A DNA stretch of 64,000 bases. It comes from Boswellia sacra. Its lineage: Eukaryota; Streptophyta; Magnoliopsida; Sapindales; Burseraceae. The translations under genes and the position numbers were made by a program. The notes beneath the pieces are model-generated. The model saw only the letters and a program-made list of their open reading frames with translations, was not told where the DNA came from and searched no databases. The stretch covers positions 205,669 through 269,668 of the forward strand of contig SNVD02006975.1 in NCBI GenBank assembly GCA_013180625.2, written 5' to 3'. Positions 10,481 through 21,639 of this stretch are shown here, in pieces (position 1 is the stretch's first letter; each line of letters opens with the position of its first letter).

Positions 10481-12248
10481 AGCTAGCTAGACCTTCACCT
10501 TCCTCGTCTTCGAAGTTCGTCTACTTGCTGCCAAGTAGACATTGTGTGATTTAGATTTATGTTAGCGTTCAATTTTTAAGCATTTAAGTCTAATAAACGA
10601 TATTAAATAGAATTAGTGATTTTTTTTTACGTCTTAAAAACATGTTAACTGATACATCTTAATTCGTATTTTGTATAAGGGTGTTTTCAATCCACCCCCA
10701 AGTTTATCTAAGAATGATTAACCACGCATGGTTTTCAAAATGGCTTATAACTTGGGCACATTCCGGGCCTCCTCCTCCTGCTCCTGCTGCATGGTAAGAA
10801 GTTGAGATGCTACAATTATGCTCTGTAAATAGACATGTCAAATTGGCCTCACGCAATTTGACGAAGAGTTATTCTAAATAGCCCCCACTTGTAAAATTAC
10901 AATCCTTTTCTTCTCTTCTAATGCTCAAACATACACCAGATCCAAGATTATATATTCAAAATAATGCCAATCTGATCCAACAGCAACACTATCAATATGT
11001 TAGTTGGAATCACTAATAACATAAATCCCAAAACCTAAAATTAGGTCTTAATATTTAATACTGTTGCCACAACAGCACTAGAGAGAATGGGAAAAAATCT
11101 ACTTAAAATCCAAGTGTTCAAATGATGAACATATAAAAAAGAAGATATGCTTGTATGAATCGCATTTCATAAGCTGTAATTCTATGATGCTGTAGCGCGT
11201 GCAACTGGCATAGTACGGTTCATTTTTTGCCTCCCTGAACAGCCGTTTATTCTCTTTTCCAAGGACTTTCACTTGGACTATCACCTCAACAATATGACAA
11301 TGTTAGAAGGAAGTGGATGAGGCTATGTAACTTTAGAGGGAGAGAAGCCATTTGTTTGATCTTGGTTCGAGGCATGTGTAACCGTGTAGGCAAGATAGTC
11401 TGAGATGCTATCTTGCTAACATTTTTCTATGCTACCCTGCGAACATCGCCAAACATGAGATTGCAAATTCAACCACTTAACCGTTAAAAAAATGATCAAT
11501 AAAAAAAAAACCATTAATTACCGCATCTCTTTTTGTCCCAAAGGCGACAGCTGTTTTCTCATGCATAATGGTTGTGATGTCTTCACGTTTTGACCCACAT
11601 GGCTATGAGCATAGGCTGAAGATGGGCAAATCTTTTTCTTTTAAGTTATTTTACCTATCATCCTCAGCTCAAACTCTTCAAGATCCAAATCTCACGACTT
11701 AAAATGAATCGGTGTGCGTGGCGCTTTCTAATAAAATTTCTTATATATAAGTTCAAAAATTAAACTCACTTATATACTGTTCTATAGGTTGTAAGAAGAT
11801 CAAATGATCGATATTATTGCTCTTCACAATTATGAACAAGTCATATATCGCAATAGCAATGTTTCCTCTAACCCAGTTACCCAGCATCAACAAAATGTGA
11901 GGCAACAATAGTTAAACATTAGATACGATTACAAACAAACTTCAAGAGAATTAGAGGGAGGAACAAAGATGAGAGCACTATAAATTCACCTAGCTGCCAA
12001 TCTACAAGAATTACATGGTTACAACTCACAAAAGCACACAAATCAAATATTACAGGAGGCATGGGGCATGCCCCCCAGTTCTCAGCAAGATTTTTTTTTT
12101 CTCGGCCTCTCGTTTAATGAAAAGCTAATGTAGATTATTGTGTTTCTCTTGTCATGGACTTTATGTTAGCACCATTCACTATTCTTCTCATGCAATAAAC
12201 AGAGAATTTACTGCACAAAATTGCGAAGCTGGGGTAAAGAATGAGTGA
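10481..12248. other. intergenic and 3' flank, no gene seen
   Basis: AT-rich sequence with a few short open frames lacking splice or family support. The last ~150 bases are the likely 3' UTR of the minus-strand gene that stops at 12249. Confidence 0.6.
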
Positions 12249-14358
12249 TTATTTCTGAAACTGGTTCACACCAGGTCGATACTCTCCAATTCCAAGCAGG
12301 TCCTGTAATAAGTAAATACAATTTATCACATAACAAATAATAAGAAAAAAAGCAGGCAGTATATGCTACAGGCATAAGTAAAATGGCAGATCTGTGCAAT
12401 TAGAATGTTGATGGAACAAATGGCTATTCCAGGGGGCATAGCAATGCCCAGAGATTAAGCAATATAAAACATAATAGAGTAAACTGAAATTAACATAAGG
12501 AAGAACACTGACTGGAATGAGAAATGCAGATGTGGCCATGAGGATTGTAGGACGAGCTCCATATTTTTTAATGCTGACTAATATATGGTTAAAGCCACCC
12601 ATTCCAAAATAAAATGACCATTCTGAGGAGACAGTAAATGAGTTGAACTAGTCTTGGCTTTGTCTAGCTCATTCAGCTTATGTTAAAACAACTCAGAGGT
12701 GAACTGAATAAGAAGTTAAGCTCAGCGTAATTTGATCAAGCTACTTCTCACATGACTGTGTGTGTGCATGTAAAGAAAAATGTTGGATATGCCAATAAAA
12801 TCAATAAGCAATTGGTTAAATCAGTCAGTCATTGATAGCAAAATTTGTAAAGAACCTGTGGGAAGAGATCTACCTGGCATGCTTTATTTTTGGCCCTGGT
12901 CTCTGCTGTACTTGGGATATCATGATTAGGTTTTAAAAATCTCTTCTCTCGCCGGTCACATGAGCCCCATCCGTCTGAGAACCTGCCACCCCTAGTGAAA
13001 ACAGAGAGCAACGAAAAAAGATGATTAAAATAAAACAATAACAAATTACTTCCAATTTGAGTTTCTATGTCTACAAATTTTCAAAGAGCCAAGAGACCAT
13101 ACTGCATGTGCGCACGAACCACAAATTCAGCACGCTGAACATTTCGATTTTCGTCAAATTCAATGGTCTTGTCTTTGATTTCATAGGAGACATTGAAGTA
13201 ACATGATATCTTCCTCCAACCTACCAAACAACACATCACGTATTACAACTATGACCGCATATTGATCCAAAAGGAAACAAGAAAACCCCAATAACTTACC
13301 TGATTTTTTAATGAAAGGATTCCCAGAAATCATTGTATAATCAGATTTCTCCAAAATCTATTCATTGAACAAGACAAATATAACATTTGATTAAAAAACA
13401 ACACTTGTCTTCCAGAGAGTAATGAATTTAAATTTCTCAAGCTTACTACATCTACAATTTGAAAGTAAAGTAAAAAACTTGTGAAAGCATCCAGATTCGA
13501 GCACCTCTGCCTCTTAACTTGTTTTTGATTTACTTAAATCAACATCAGATCAAGATCTAAACCTTCACTGTCTTCTATCAAACACCTCACATGGCGCCCT
13601 TATACTAATTTAAGAAAGATTTAATATATGGTGAAAATTTTTAGAAATTAACAATTTAATTCAACAACAATACAGAAATCCAGATCGAAGAAAAGTACCG
13701 CCATAGCTGCATTCTGGTACTCCTTAAAGAGCGAAATGGAAGGAAGCCTACCACAGAAGCTGTGCTTCATAACAGCCTGCTCCTGGCCCTCATTCCTCCC
13801 ACAAATTCCGGGCGATAAATACGCCTCCGGTGAATAATGCACGGGCGGACTCGGGGGTGTTCTATGCACCACAACCAAAGGACTACTCTCGCTCGCTTCT
13901 GACAAGCAATTTCTCGCCATCTTACGCGGCCGAATGTTTCCGTCAACGATCTCCCCGTGAGAGTCGGAGCTAGGGGAATAGTGTTGTCGGTGGTGGTGTT
14001 TAGGGTTTGGGGGTGGAGAAGGGTGGGAGATTGCGGTGGGTGGAGAGGGGTAATTGGGGTACATAATGGCGAGAGGTTTGCGAGACTTGGAGGTGGAGGA
14101 GTGCGAGGCTGCGGCCGAGTCGATTACAGCCCATAAAGCGGCATCGTCCAGGTCTTTGTCGTCGATTGAGTAGGGGATTGGTGAGGTCATTAGTGTGTGA
14201 GCGTTCGTTTTGGATGGAGAGATTTTTCCTGCGAGGGCAAGGCGGCAGACGGACTGAGCTTCTTGTGAATTTAAATTTTGGGCAGTAAAACGACACCGCA
14301 GGGAGGTTGAAACTTGAAATTCCAAACATCGGCGTATTTCCTCTACAGAAATAGCCAC
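12249..14358 (-). CDS. uncharacterised conserved plant protein, 335 aa, five exons
   Basis: Minus-strand coding exons are 13699-14358, 13300-13357, 13103-13220, 12874-12991 and 12249-12302. All introns are GT-AG and every phase fits, giving 336 codons including the stop. The N-terminal half (about residues 1-215) is low complexity: DDKDLDDAALWAVIDSAAA near residue 70, then Ser/Pro/His-rich stretches. The C-terminal ~115 residues look like a compact conserved block: NPFIKKSGWRKISCYFNVSY, EFDENRNVQRAEFVVRAHMQ, GGRFSDGWGSCDRREKRFLK, then a segment with HDIPSTAETRAKNKACQ, ending DLLGIGEYRPGVNQFQK. I recognise this C-terminal block as conserved among plants but know no function for it. The ATG at 14358 opens the frame. 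An overlapping frame (14000-14416) is a shadow. A decayed copy of the last exon lies at 9770-10480. Confidence 0.85.
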
Positions 14359-14416
14359 TGCTAGCAGCAGGTTTTGATTTGTTTTGATCCATCCACATGG
14401 CTATCGCTATGGGCAC

Positions 14417-15091
14417 AGGTTGATGTGCGGTAAGTTATGGGAAGATGTGATTTTAGCTGTGATCATTGGTCTAATATTCAAATTCTTCAAGGTTTAAATC
14501 GAATTGGCTTGAGTGACACCTCCTTTAAAATTTTCATGTGTAAGAAGTTTTTTATAAATTCTCACCTCTATAGACACTACGGTTATTTGATGAAGATCAA
14601 TTTAATTGTTAACACTTCAGGATTATGAATGAATCATGTATTGCAAATGGTAGCACAAAAGAGACTATTCTACAGAAAAAATGATTTTAGGAAATCAAAA
14701 CGTCTTTAATTAAACTTTTACATATTATTTAATAAATTTGTATTGGGTTTGATTGAAAGCTTGCTCCATGTGATTCACTAAAAAGCACTTTGGTTTAAAA
14801 TTAGAGATTAACAATACATTCTTCAAACTTCAATAATCACTGATACATATTAATGGTACTGCAATTTAATTAGTGAGGAAAATACTTAAAAATTCGTTTT
14901 TGAATCTTAGGTTAGTTCTCAATCACCAAGCAATCACAACACTTATGCATGAGATAAGAAGTAAGAAACTGGAATAGTTTAGTTCGATTATTACAATAGA
15001 GCCAGCGGAGCCAGCTCATGCACATCTATTCAATCACATATTAGGACGAACTTGACAAATTTGGAATTTTTGAACCTTGCCCCGTTGCCCT
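14417..15091. other. intergenic, promoter side of the 335-aa gene
   Basis: AT-rich sequence between two minus-strand genes. It should contain the promoter of the gene starting at 14358 and the 3' UTR of the gene ending at 15092. No other element was recognised. Confidence 0.5.
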
Positions 15092-15418
15092 TTATTCCTT
15101 GAACCTTCGTAATGCCGTTTGCTCGAAGCGCCAAAATGGGGTACAAAACTGTTCCTCTTCGTCTCCACCGTGACCGACAAAATCCGAGTCGTCGTTAAGA
15201 CTAACGGCTCCGTTGCTGTTCTTTCCAGACCTCGAATCCTCCATGCACACCTTCAATTCATCCACAGCCCACTCAAAATTCTTAGCCTCTCTCTTCGACG
15301 TCTTTGTTTCTGGATTCTTCTTCACGCGATTACTGATTCTGGAAGAGATTGCAGATAGCAGAACCGGATCCAAGTAATCCTCAAGCTTCTTTGTTGTTGT
15401 TTCTTTCTGTTTCGCCAT
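15092..15418 (-). CDS. small uncharacterised plant protein, 108 aa, single exon
   Basis: An intronless minus-strand frame starts MAKQKETTTKKLEDYLDPVL and ends RFEQTALRRFKE at 15092. The composition is ordinary (Lys/Glu-rich N-terminus, acidic GHGGDEEEQ near the C-terminus) and the frame is clean. The start is preceded by a CT-rich leader region. KLEDYLDPVLLSAISSRI and FEWAVDELKVCMEDS look like helical segments. It is not assigned to a known family. The overlapping + strand frame 15119-15358 is a shadow. Confidence rests on a clean ORF and protein-like composition only. Confidence 0.6.
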   Translation of the reverse strand: MAKQKETTTKKLEDYLDPVLLSAISSRISNRVKKNPETKTSKREAKNFEWAVDELKVCMEDSRSGKNSNGAVSLNDDSDFVGHGGDEEEQFCTPFWRFEQTALRRFKE

Positions 15419-15479
15419 TTGCTTCCTCTGAATCGGGGTGGAATTTGCCTTCGATTGAGATGAACTTCGGCCCCCACTA

Positions 15480-16271
15480 TCTTCGCAGTAACAATTCCTT
15501 AAAAACTAATCAAGTAAAATTCTACTAAAAAAATTTAAATGAATTTGAATTTGAACGTGATACGCGTACGTGTATGCAGAGAAAGAGTACGGAGAGCGAA
15601 GAGAGGGAGGACGGAGGAGGCGTCGGTGGATGTCATCGCTAGAGGCGAGAGGATTCGAATCTTCTTCTCTGTTCATATTTTACCGCCAGAAATTTTTAAA
15701 GTAAGTTTCAATCTTGAGCTTATTACTATATTTAAAAAAAAAATAAAAATTGTTCCATGAAAGAAAGTCCCAACGGTGCTACCAATATGGAACTGTCATG
15801 TGCATTTAAAGGTACAAATAAAAATAATTCTAAAAAATAATAATATAATATACATCCAAACTCTTATAAAATTATATAAGGAAACGAGTTATTAATAATA
15901 ATATATATTTTTTCCCAAATAAGAAAAAAATAAATGTAACTACCAATTTAAGGAAATAACTAACTCACAACTGCCGACGCCAGTTGACCAGTCACCCTGC
16001 CACCATCATTTGATTAGTGGCCAGCCACTGGCAGTGAGCTGAAAAGGCGCCCTTACGTTAATTTTTTTTTTTAAATATTTAGACTCCAGTACCGAACTGG
16101 ACTATTCATGTCCGGTCATCTTACACTAATTTCATGTTATTTACTTGCTAACTCCCATCAATCTCTCCTTGATTTCCGTTTGTTTATTAAGCCTTCGCCT
16201 CTAAATTCAATACTGAAACTAAGTACTCCCTTATATTTGTCTCGGTATCATCGAAGAAATTATATGAGAAA
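15480..16271. other. intergenic, no gene seen
   Basis: Promoter side of the 108-aa gene followed by AT-rich sequence. The last ~80 bases precede the first exon of the ECR pseudogene and are its old leader. Confidence 0.5.
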
Positions 16272-16559
16272 ATGAAGGTCAGCGTGTTAATTCTGGTAAT
16301 GGCAGAGAAATTATCAAGGCTGGCCTTCAACTTGACGATTCCGTATGCTTCTTCTTTCTTGTTGTTCCCTCTTTTTGATGCTGTACATTTTTTTCTTACA
16401 TTTATGGATCTATCTGTGTGCTGGGTGGGTTCTCAACATTCTGAGGATTTCTTACAGGAATTTGATGATTTAAGATTTACCGTTCTTTGCAGGCTACAGT
16501 TATGATCTGCGGGAGGCCATATGTCAGGGATGTAAGTGTAATTTTTCCAATGCTGAAGA

Positions 16560-17645
16560 GGGTTGGATGGTAGATTAATTTGCTACATGCAAGAGTAGTA
16601 ATTTTGACTAACTACAACACATCTATAATTAATCTTTTTCTAGCACCTGAGTTGGTAAAATATCACTAGATGAGTAAAGATTAAAAAATATCATTAGACG
16701 AGTGGAAAAAAAAAAGACAAAGGATGTTAAATTACGTGACAGGATAATTATCTTTTACTAATATTTTGTCAACTCAATAATTATATGAATACATGATTTG
16801 ATATATGAATTACGTAATTTTTGTGTACCTTGGTCCATCGATGAATTGCTAAATCTTTAGAGCAATTTATTTCTCTGTCTTAGCCTTAAATTTGTATCTA
16901 ACTTTAATAGGTAAATAAAAAGTTAATCATTCATTTGTTTCTAACTTCAATAGGTACATAGAACGTTAATCATTCATTATGTGATTTTTAAACTTTTATG
17001 GAGAGAGAGAGGACCAGTTTCCATCAAAATAGGATAACTTCTTCAATAAGTATTTTACTTGACTGTAAAGTCTAATTAATAATAACGAAGTACATAAAGA
17101 TTTATACAATTAATTATTTATTAAATCTAATAAAGAAAGCATCCTATCCTGTGGACCTAATTGTTATATGGACTAAATAAATTTTTACATTCTCCCACTT
17201 GGCTCACATGACAATATTTACTTAAGGGTAAGTATTATTCAGTAATTTTTTGTTGTTGTTTTAACTTCTTTTTTAAGGGTAATTTATCACATGTTCACAT
17301 GTAATGTGACATATTGCAGCTGTAGTGTTGATATTCCAGTTGAAAATATACGGCTTGGTAGCATATTTAGTACACAAAGCCAGACATGAACAAAAAGTTC
17401 CCGACAGCTCTTGCTAGTTGATTATTGAATCATCCATTTGAATTTCTCATCATCGTCTTTTAGCCAACATGTTTTCCTCTATGCTTGTATAATTTGTGGC
17501 AAGAATCCTATCTAAGTTAAGCCATTGTATTTTGTCTTGCTTAGCATTTAATTAGAATTTTGCCATCTAATGATAATAGATAGGTTGCAGTGATTTCTAG
17601 AAGGTTTCCACGAGATTGCCAATTCATTATTGTCTATATAAAATC
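16560..17645. other. intronic or degraded sequence, no gene seen
   Basis: AT-rich sequence between the second and third ECR exon blocks. Two short similar segments (CTAACTTYAATAGGTA.. near 16900 and 16945) form a diverged direct repeat. No coding frame is supported. Confidence 0.5.
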
Positions 17646-17654
17646 AGTTCAGTA

Positions 17655-18097
17655 TAGGGTTGGCAAAAAAACCCGGGTTTACCGGGTACCCGGATTTTAC
17701 CCGGAAAATCCGGGTGAAAAAAACCCGGATTTTGCGGGTTTTAAATCCGGGTGCGAGGATTGTTTTAAAAAAAAAATCCGGGTGCGGTGCGGGTGCGGTA
17801 TTGTCAATAAACCCCGCACCCGCACCGCACCCGCATAATTCTTAAAAAAATTAAGAAAAAATAGGAAAAAGTATGAAAAAATCCGGGTTTTTTCCGGGTA
17901 AGGATAAAAATGAAAAAAAATCCGGGGAAATCCGGGTTTTTTTCCGGGTGCGGTGCGGGTGCGGTATGTAATATCCTAAAACCCGGAAAAACCCGGAAAA
18001 ATTCGGAGATTTTCCGGGGTCCGGGGAAATTTTTTTTAAGTCCAGTCCGGGTGCGGAATGGCCAAACCCGCACCCGCACCGGACTTTTGCCATCCTA
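17655..18097. mobile_element. hAT-like non-autonomous element rich in CCGGGT repeats
   Basis: The ends are inverted: TAGGGTTGGCAAAA at 17655, and on the minus strand from 18097 TAGGATGGCAAAA. The flanks carry the direct repeat AGTTCAGTA (17646-17654 and 18098-18106). hAT duplications are 8 bp, so one A may belong to the element. The interior is filled with CCGGGT/ACCCGG and GGTGCGGTGCGGGTGCGG blocks in both orientations, able to fold into long hairpins. No transposase is encoded. The open frames across it come from the repeats. Confidence 0.75.
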
Positions 18098-19258
18098 AGT
18101 TCAGTAAGCTTTATTAGATTAATATTGGCATGAGAAATGTCTACCTGTAAAGGGTGTTGAATTCTGACAATTCCAAATCCTTCCATTCTTCCTTGGTGGA
18201 CTTGCCTGGTTCTGAATTTTTACTGGACTTGGGTTTTTGGAGATCTTTTGTGCAGGTCAACTAATGAGAGCCAGTATTATCTCTTAATTATTTTTATTAA
18301 TCGAGATGCTACTAATCACATTTGCTTTTAATTTATCATCACGATTTTTCAACATTTATAACGAACTTCAGATGCTTTTTGTGATCTTAATTTACAACCT
18401 TATATTTGACAACCAAAAAATACCATCCCACTAGGCAGCGTCTTACCCGGCCCCTTTCCCATGGAATAAGGTCCAGGATTATTGCAATGGAAACTTAGAT
18501 AACCTTACAGTTACCTTCAAAGGCCTAGGCCGACAAGTTTCCTACCAGAGACACTGTTCTTCTGGGAATATTTGGGACCTCTGTTGATCTATCCACTATT
18601 TTACTACTTTCAGGTGAATAAGTTTTTTGGATGGGAGGGCGAATGTGTCATCTACCCTGTCCAAAAATATGCCTTGTTTTACTGGTGTTTCCATTACTTT
18701 TAGCGTACTATAGAAACATTTTTTGTGCATAGATTTAGCCATGCAACTTCGCCTCTTTCCGATGTATTCCAAAACTATGCATATTATTGGACCTTCAGTG
18801 CGTGCATTGCATATTATGTGAACCACCGGCGCTGCATCCCAGTAAGTGACCAATAGATGAAGATTGGGTTTAGCTTTGGGCTCATCTGTCCAATTTCAAA
18901 TTTCTATTGCCGTCTCATGCTTAAAAATCTTCGCAGTCCTGATGGAAGTGGAGGATACCAAATCCCACGTGGGTTTTTGTTTCATATTGTGACTTTTACT
19001 AATTACACAACTGAGATTTGTCAATGGCTGGGCTTTACCATTGCAACACAGATTATTGCTGGCTACATTTTCCTTGTGGTGAGCATTTTCATAATGACTA
19101 ATTGGAAACTTGCAAAGCACCGTCGCTTGAAGAAAGTAATAATTAATTGTTATCTGATTCAGATATATGAGTTTTGTTTGTGCAAAAATGGCAAAAGTGG
19201 TATAGGGCTATTGTGCTTGTTGTTGGTGTTGGCGGTAAAAATTTTCATGTATACTAAC

Positions 19259-20130
19259 TATTAGTGTCAAACGTGACATTTACACATGTGTAATGTACAT
19301 GATTGATTTGAGACAAATTTGTAATTAAAATATTGGTTTATATTCTTTTTTATTTTACTATTTTTAGAAGTCTTTATTAGGAAGTATTAGATTCATATTG
19401 AATATCCCTCATTAGATTAAGATATTACTCTAGTATCATACTTCATTTAGGAGTATATTTTATTCAAGTCCTAATTTACTTAGGAGTTTATTTATATCAC
19501 TTTTTATATTATTGATCATTATCCTATTCTTACCAATTGAGTTTGATTGAGATTCTACAAGATATTGATGAGAAAGGCAACCCAATTTCACACTATATAC
19601 ATAATGTTATTTCTTATAACTTATATGTAAGTGTGGCACCGGATTTCAAGATTTTGAGGACAGCTTCAATGCCAAAATTGAAATGTGTCTATGATTATGT
19701 TTTATGAGAGTTTTATTCATGTATGAGAGGTTGTGATCATGCATGAATTTTGTTTATGTCTATTTGAGTTAGTATTCAGTCGAAATAACTTGCAAGTTGA
19801 GTGTTTATATAATTCAATATCAGACATCGTTATTATTTATTACTTAACAATGTTTTGTTAAGTTGTCAGCAACAGAGAGTAGGTTAATGTCAGTAGAGTT
19901 TAAGATCTTGTTGGGATTTTATTTTACAAAGATTAAGTCATTGTGTGAGAGTAAGTTAGAACTATAAATGTACCTAAAGATTATACAAATAAGAAGTTAG
20001 TTAATTACAACTCTAAGCTATCCATGGATGCAAGTTTTTATAACCGAATCACGTAAATCCTCTTGTGCTATTTTATATTATAGTTTGCTGTTATATTATG
20101 TATAACTAATCCATACTTTCAGATCTCATA
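19259..20130 (+). repeat. 5' LTR of the SIRE-like element
   Basis: Starts TATTAGTGTCAAACG, the first dinucleotide having decayed from TG, and ends CTCATA at 20130 next to the primer-binding site. It aligns along its length with 29526-30413. Confidence 0.88.
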
Positions 20131-20131
20131 A

Positions 20132-20144
20132 TTGGTATCAGAGC
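20132..20144 (+). other. primer-binding site of the SIRE-like element
   Basis: TTGGTATCAGAGC just inside the 5' LTR is complementary to the 3' end of initiator methionine tRNA. Confidence 0.9.
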
Positions 20145-20219
20145 AGGTTCACTAACATACAACTGAAGAAAGATCATGGTGATTTGAAGGCATGGAGTTT
20201 ATACGAAATGGAGAATCTG

Positions 20220-21636
20220 TAGGGTTGGGCATTTAACCCGTTGGGTCCGAGGCCCCGATCAGACTCGGACAAACGCCCCGGAGGACCTTTGGGGCGGGTA
20301 TGGGGCTGTGTAAATTCTGCCCCGTCCGGGGTCGGGTCCTGCGTATAGACCCGTTTGACCCGCCCCGCCCTGCCTCGCACAGTTAAAGGGTAGAAATAAA
20401 AAAATTTAAAATTTAAGGACTTAGAGGATATTAAAAGGGGTCATTTTGTTAAGTTTTAATATATGTAAGTTTCCAGGATATATGGCAACCTATATATTCA
20501 AACCCCCCAATCTCAAAATCAAATCCCTAAACACGGTTATAGCCGCGACACCACGCTACCCTCCGGCCTCCCCCAAATCCTGATCTGCTCTGCCACAGTC
20601 GCCGCTCCACCGCCAGTCTGCAACACCATCCGTCGATCTGCGTCTGTTCTGCCGTCGACAGCCCTTGATTTGCAGCCTTCAAGCTTGTCCGTGTCGCGGC
20701 TCGCCTGCCTCGGTGATTCACAGCGACCACCGTTCACGGCTGCGTTGTACCCTCCTCGTCGTGACACGACTGTCCACGGCTGCACCCTCTCGTCAGTCGT
20801 CTAGCTCCGCCTCCGCCAGGCCTGCTAGGTTCGTCACTCTCAGTCTCTCACTCAGGTTCGTCACTCAGGAAAACAAATTCCATGTACAAAAATAGCTAAA
20901 GTCGCGTTGGTGTCTTCACACATTCTAGGATCTACGAAGAACAGGCTTGCATTTATTCTCTTGTTTAGAAGAACCCTGTTTTCTACGCTTTGAATTTTGT
21001 AAATAATAATTATGTGCTGGAGAGCAGAGATTAGAAAAGAAATGGTGCACAAATTTATAGAGCATAAAAAACTAAATTTAGATACGGATACAAATCAAAT
21101 TAATGTATTGAGCAAAGTATGTGTCACTTTGACAATAATGTAACGCCAACTACGATGTTCATATGTGTAATGTGCTCTATTCTTGCTTTGATTAATAGAA
21201 TTCGGTAAACCAAAACCAGTAATTAGGCTTGCATTTTGGTTGTGAAGATGTTGCATTAGATGGACTTATATATATATTTTTTGTTGTGAACATGTTGTAT
21301 TGGAGAGACTTATGTATGTTTTTTTTGGTTGTGAAAGCATGTTGTATACTTGTATTTATTGGATTTATATATGTTTTTTATTTTTATTTTTGTAGGCATC
21401 TTGTACTTATGCACTTATTGAGTTAATTAGGTGATTTTATCCAATGTATTTGTATTGTTTATTTGTTGGATTGTTGTTTATTAGGGATAGACATAAGTAT
21501 ATTTAATGGAAGATTTATAAGAAAAATATGAAAAAATTTAGAAACAGGCGGGGCGGGTACGGGGCCATTAAGTTTTTTTTCGCCCCGCCCCTGGACGGGG
21601 CAATGGGGTAGGGCGGGGCCAAAAAAAGCCCACCGA
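20220..21636. mobile_element. hAT-like non-autonomous element inside gag
   Basis: The segment starts TAGGGTTGGGCA and ends GCCCACCGA; reversed, the latter reads TCGGTGGGC, an imperfect terminal inverted repeat. Both subterminal regions are rich in CCCGCCCC/GGGGCGGG blocks (20230-20375 and 21545-21620). The flanks give a weak 8-base match (GAGAATCT / CCGATTCT), so the duplication has decayed or the end is a few bases off. The gag frame reads up to the left edge and resumes right of 21636. A GC-rich stretch at 20525-20850 looks like an old promoter/leader. No transposase frame is present. Confidence 0.65.
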
Positions 21637-21639
21637 TTC

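Larger units (their letters stand above)
16272..19141 (+). pseudogene. very-long-chain enoyl-CoA reductase (ECR/CER10-type) pseudogene, exon blocks 1-3
   Basis: The functional enzyme performs the last step of the fatty-acid elongation cycle in the ER. Exon 1 (16272-16342) starts MKVSV, then needs a frame change to read NSGNGREIIKAGLQLDDS before a GTATGC donor. Exon 2 starts after TTTGCAG at 16493 (ATV, then one base missing, DLREAI) and fades after 16534. A third block (about 18419-19141) reads [83 protein letters not shown] and [16 protein letters not shown], up to [14 protein letters not shown] with a GTAATA donor. Breaks include a deletion and frame changes near 18475 and 18550, and stops at 18701-18703 and 18854-18856. 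Introns are present, so this is a decayed ordinary gene or duplicate rather than a processed copy. The last exon is at 30687. Confidence 0.88.

Noticed and set aside
14000..14416. 138-codon minus-strand frame starting upstream of the 335-aa gene
   Set aside because: It overlaps exon 1 in another frame and does not join the downstream exons; the frame from 14358 does.
17590..18186. Several open frames of 60-110 codons on both strands
   Set aside because: They come from CCGGGT repeats of the hAT-like element and have repeat-driven composition.
20527..20895. GC-rich open frames resembling a coding exon
   Set aside because: They lie inside a hAT-like non-autonomous element, occur in several frames on both strands and lack a family motif; an old promoter/leader is likelier.
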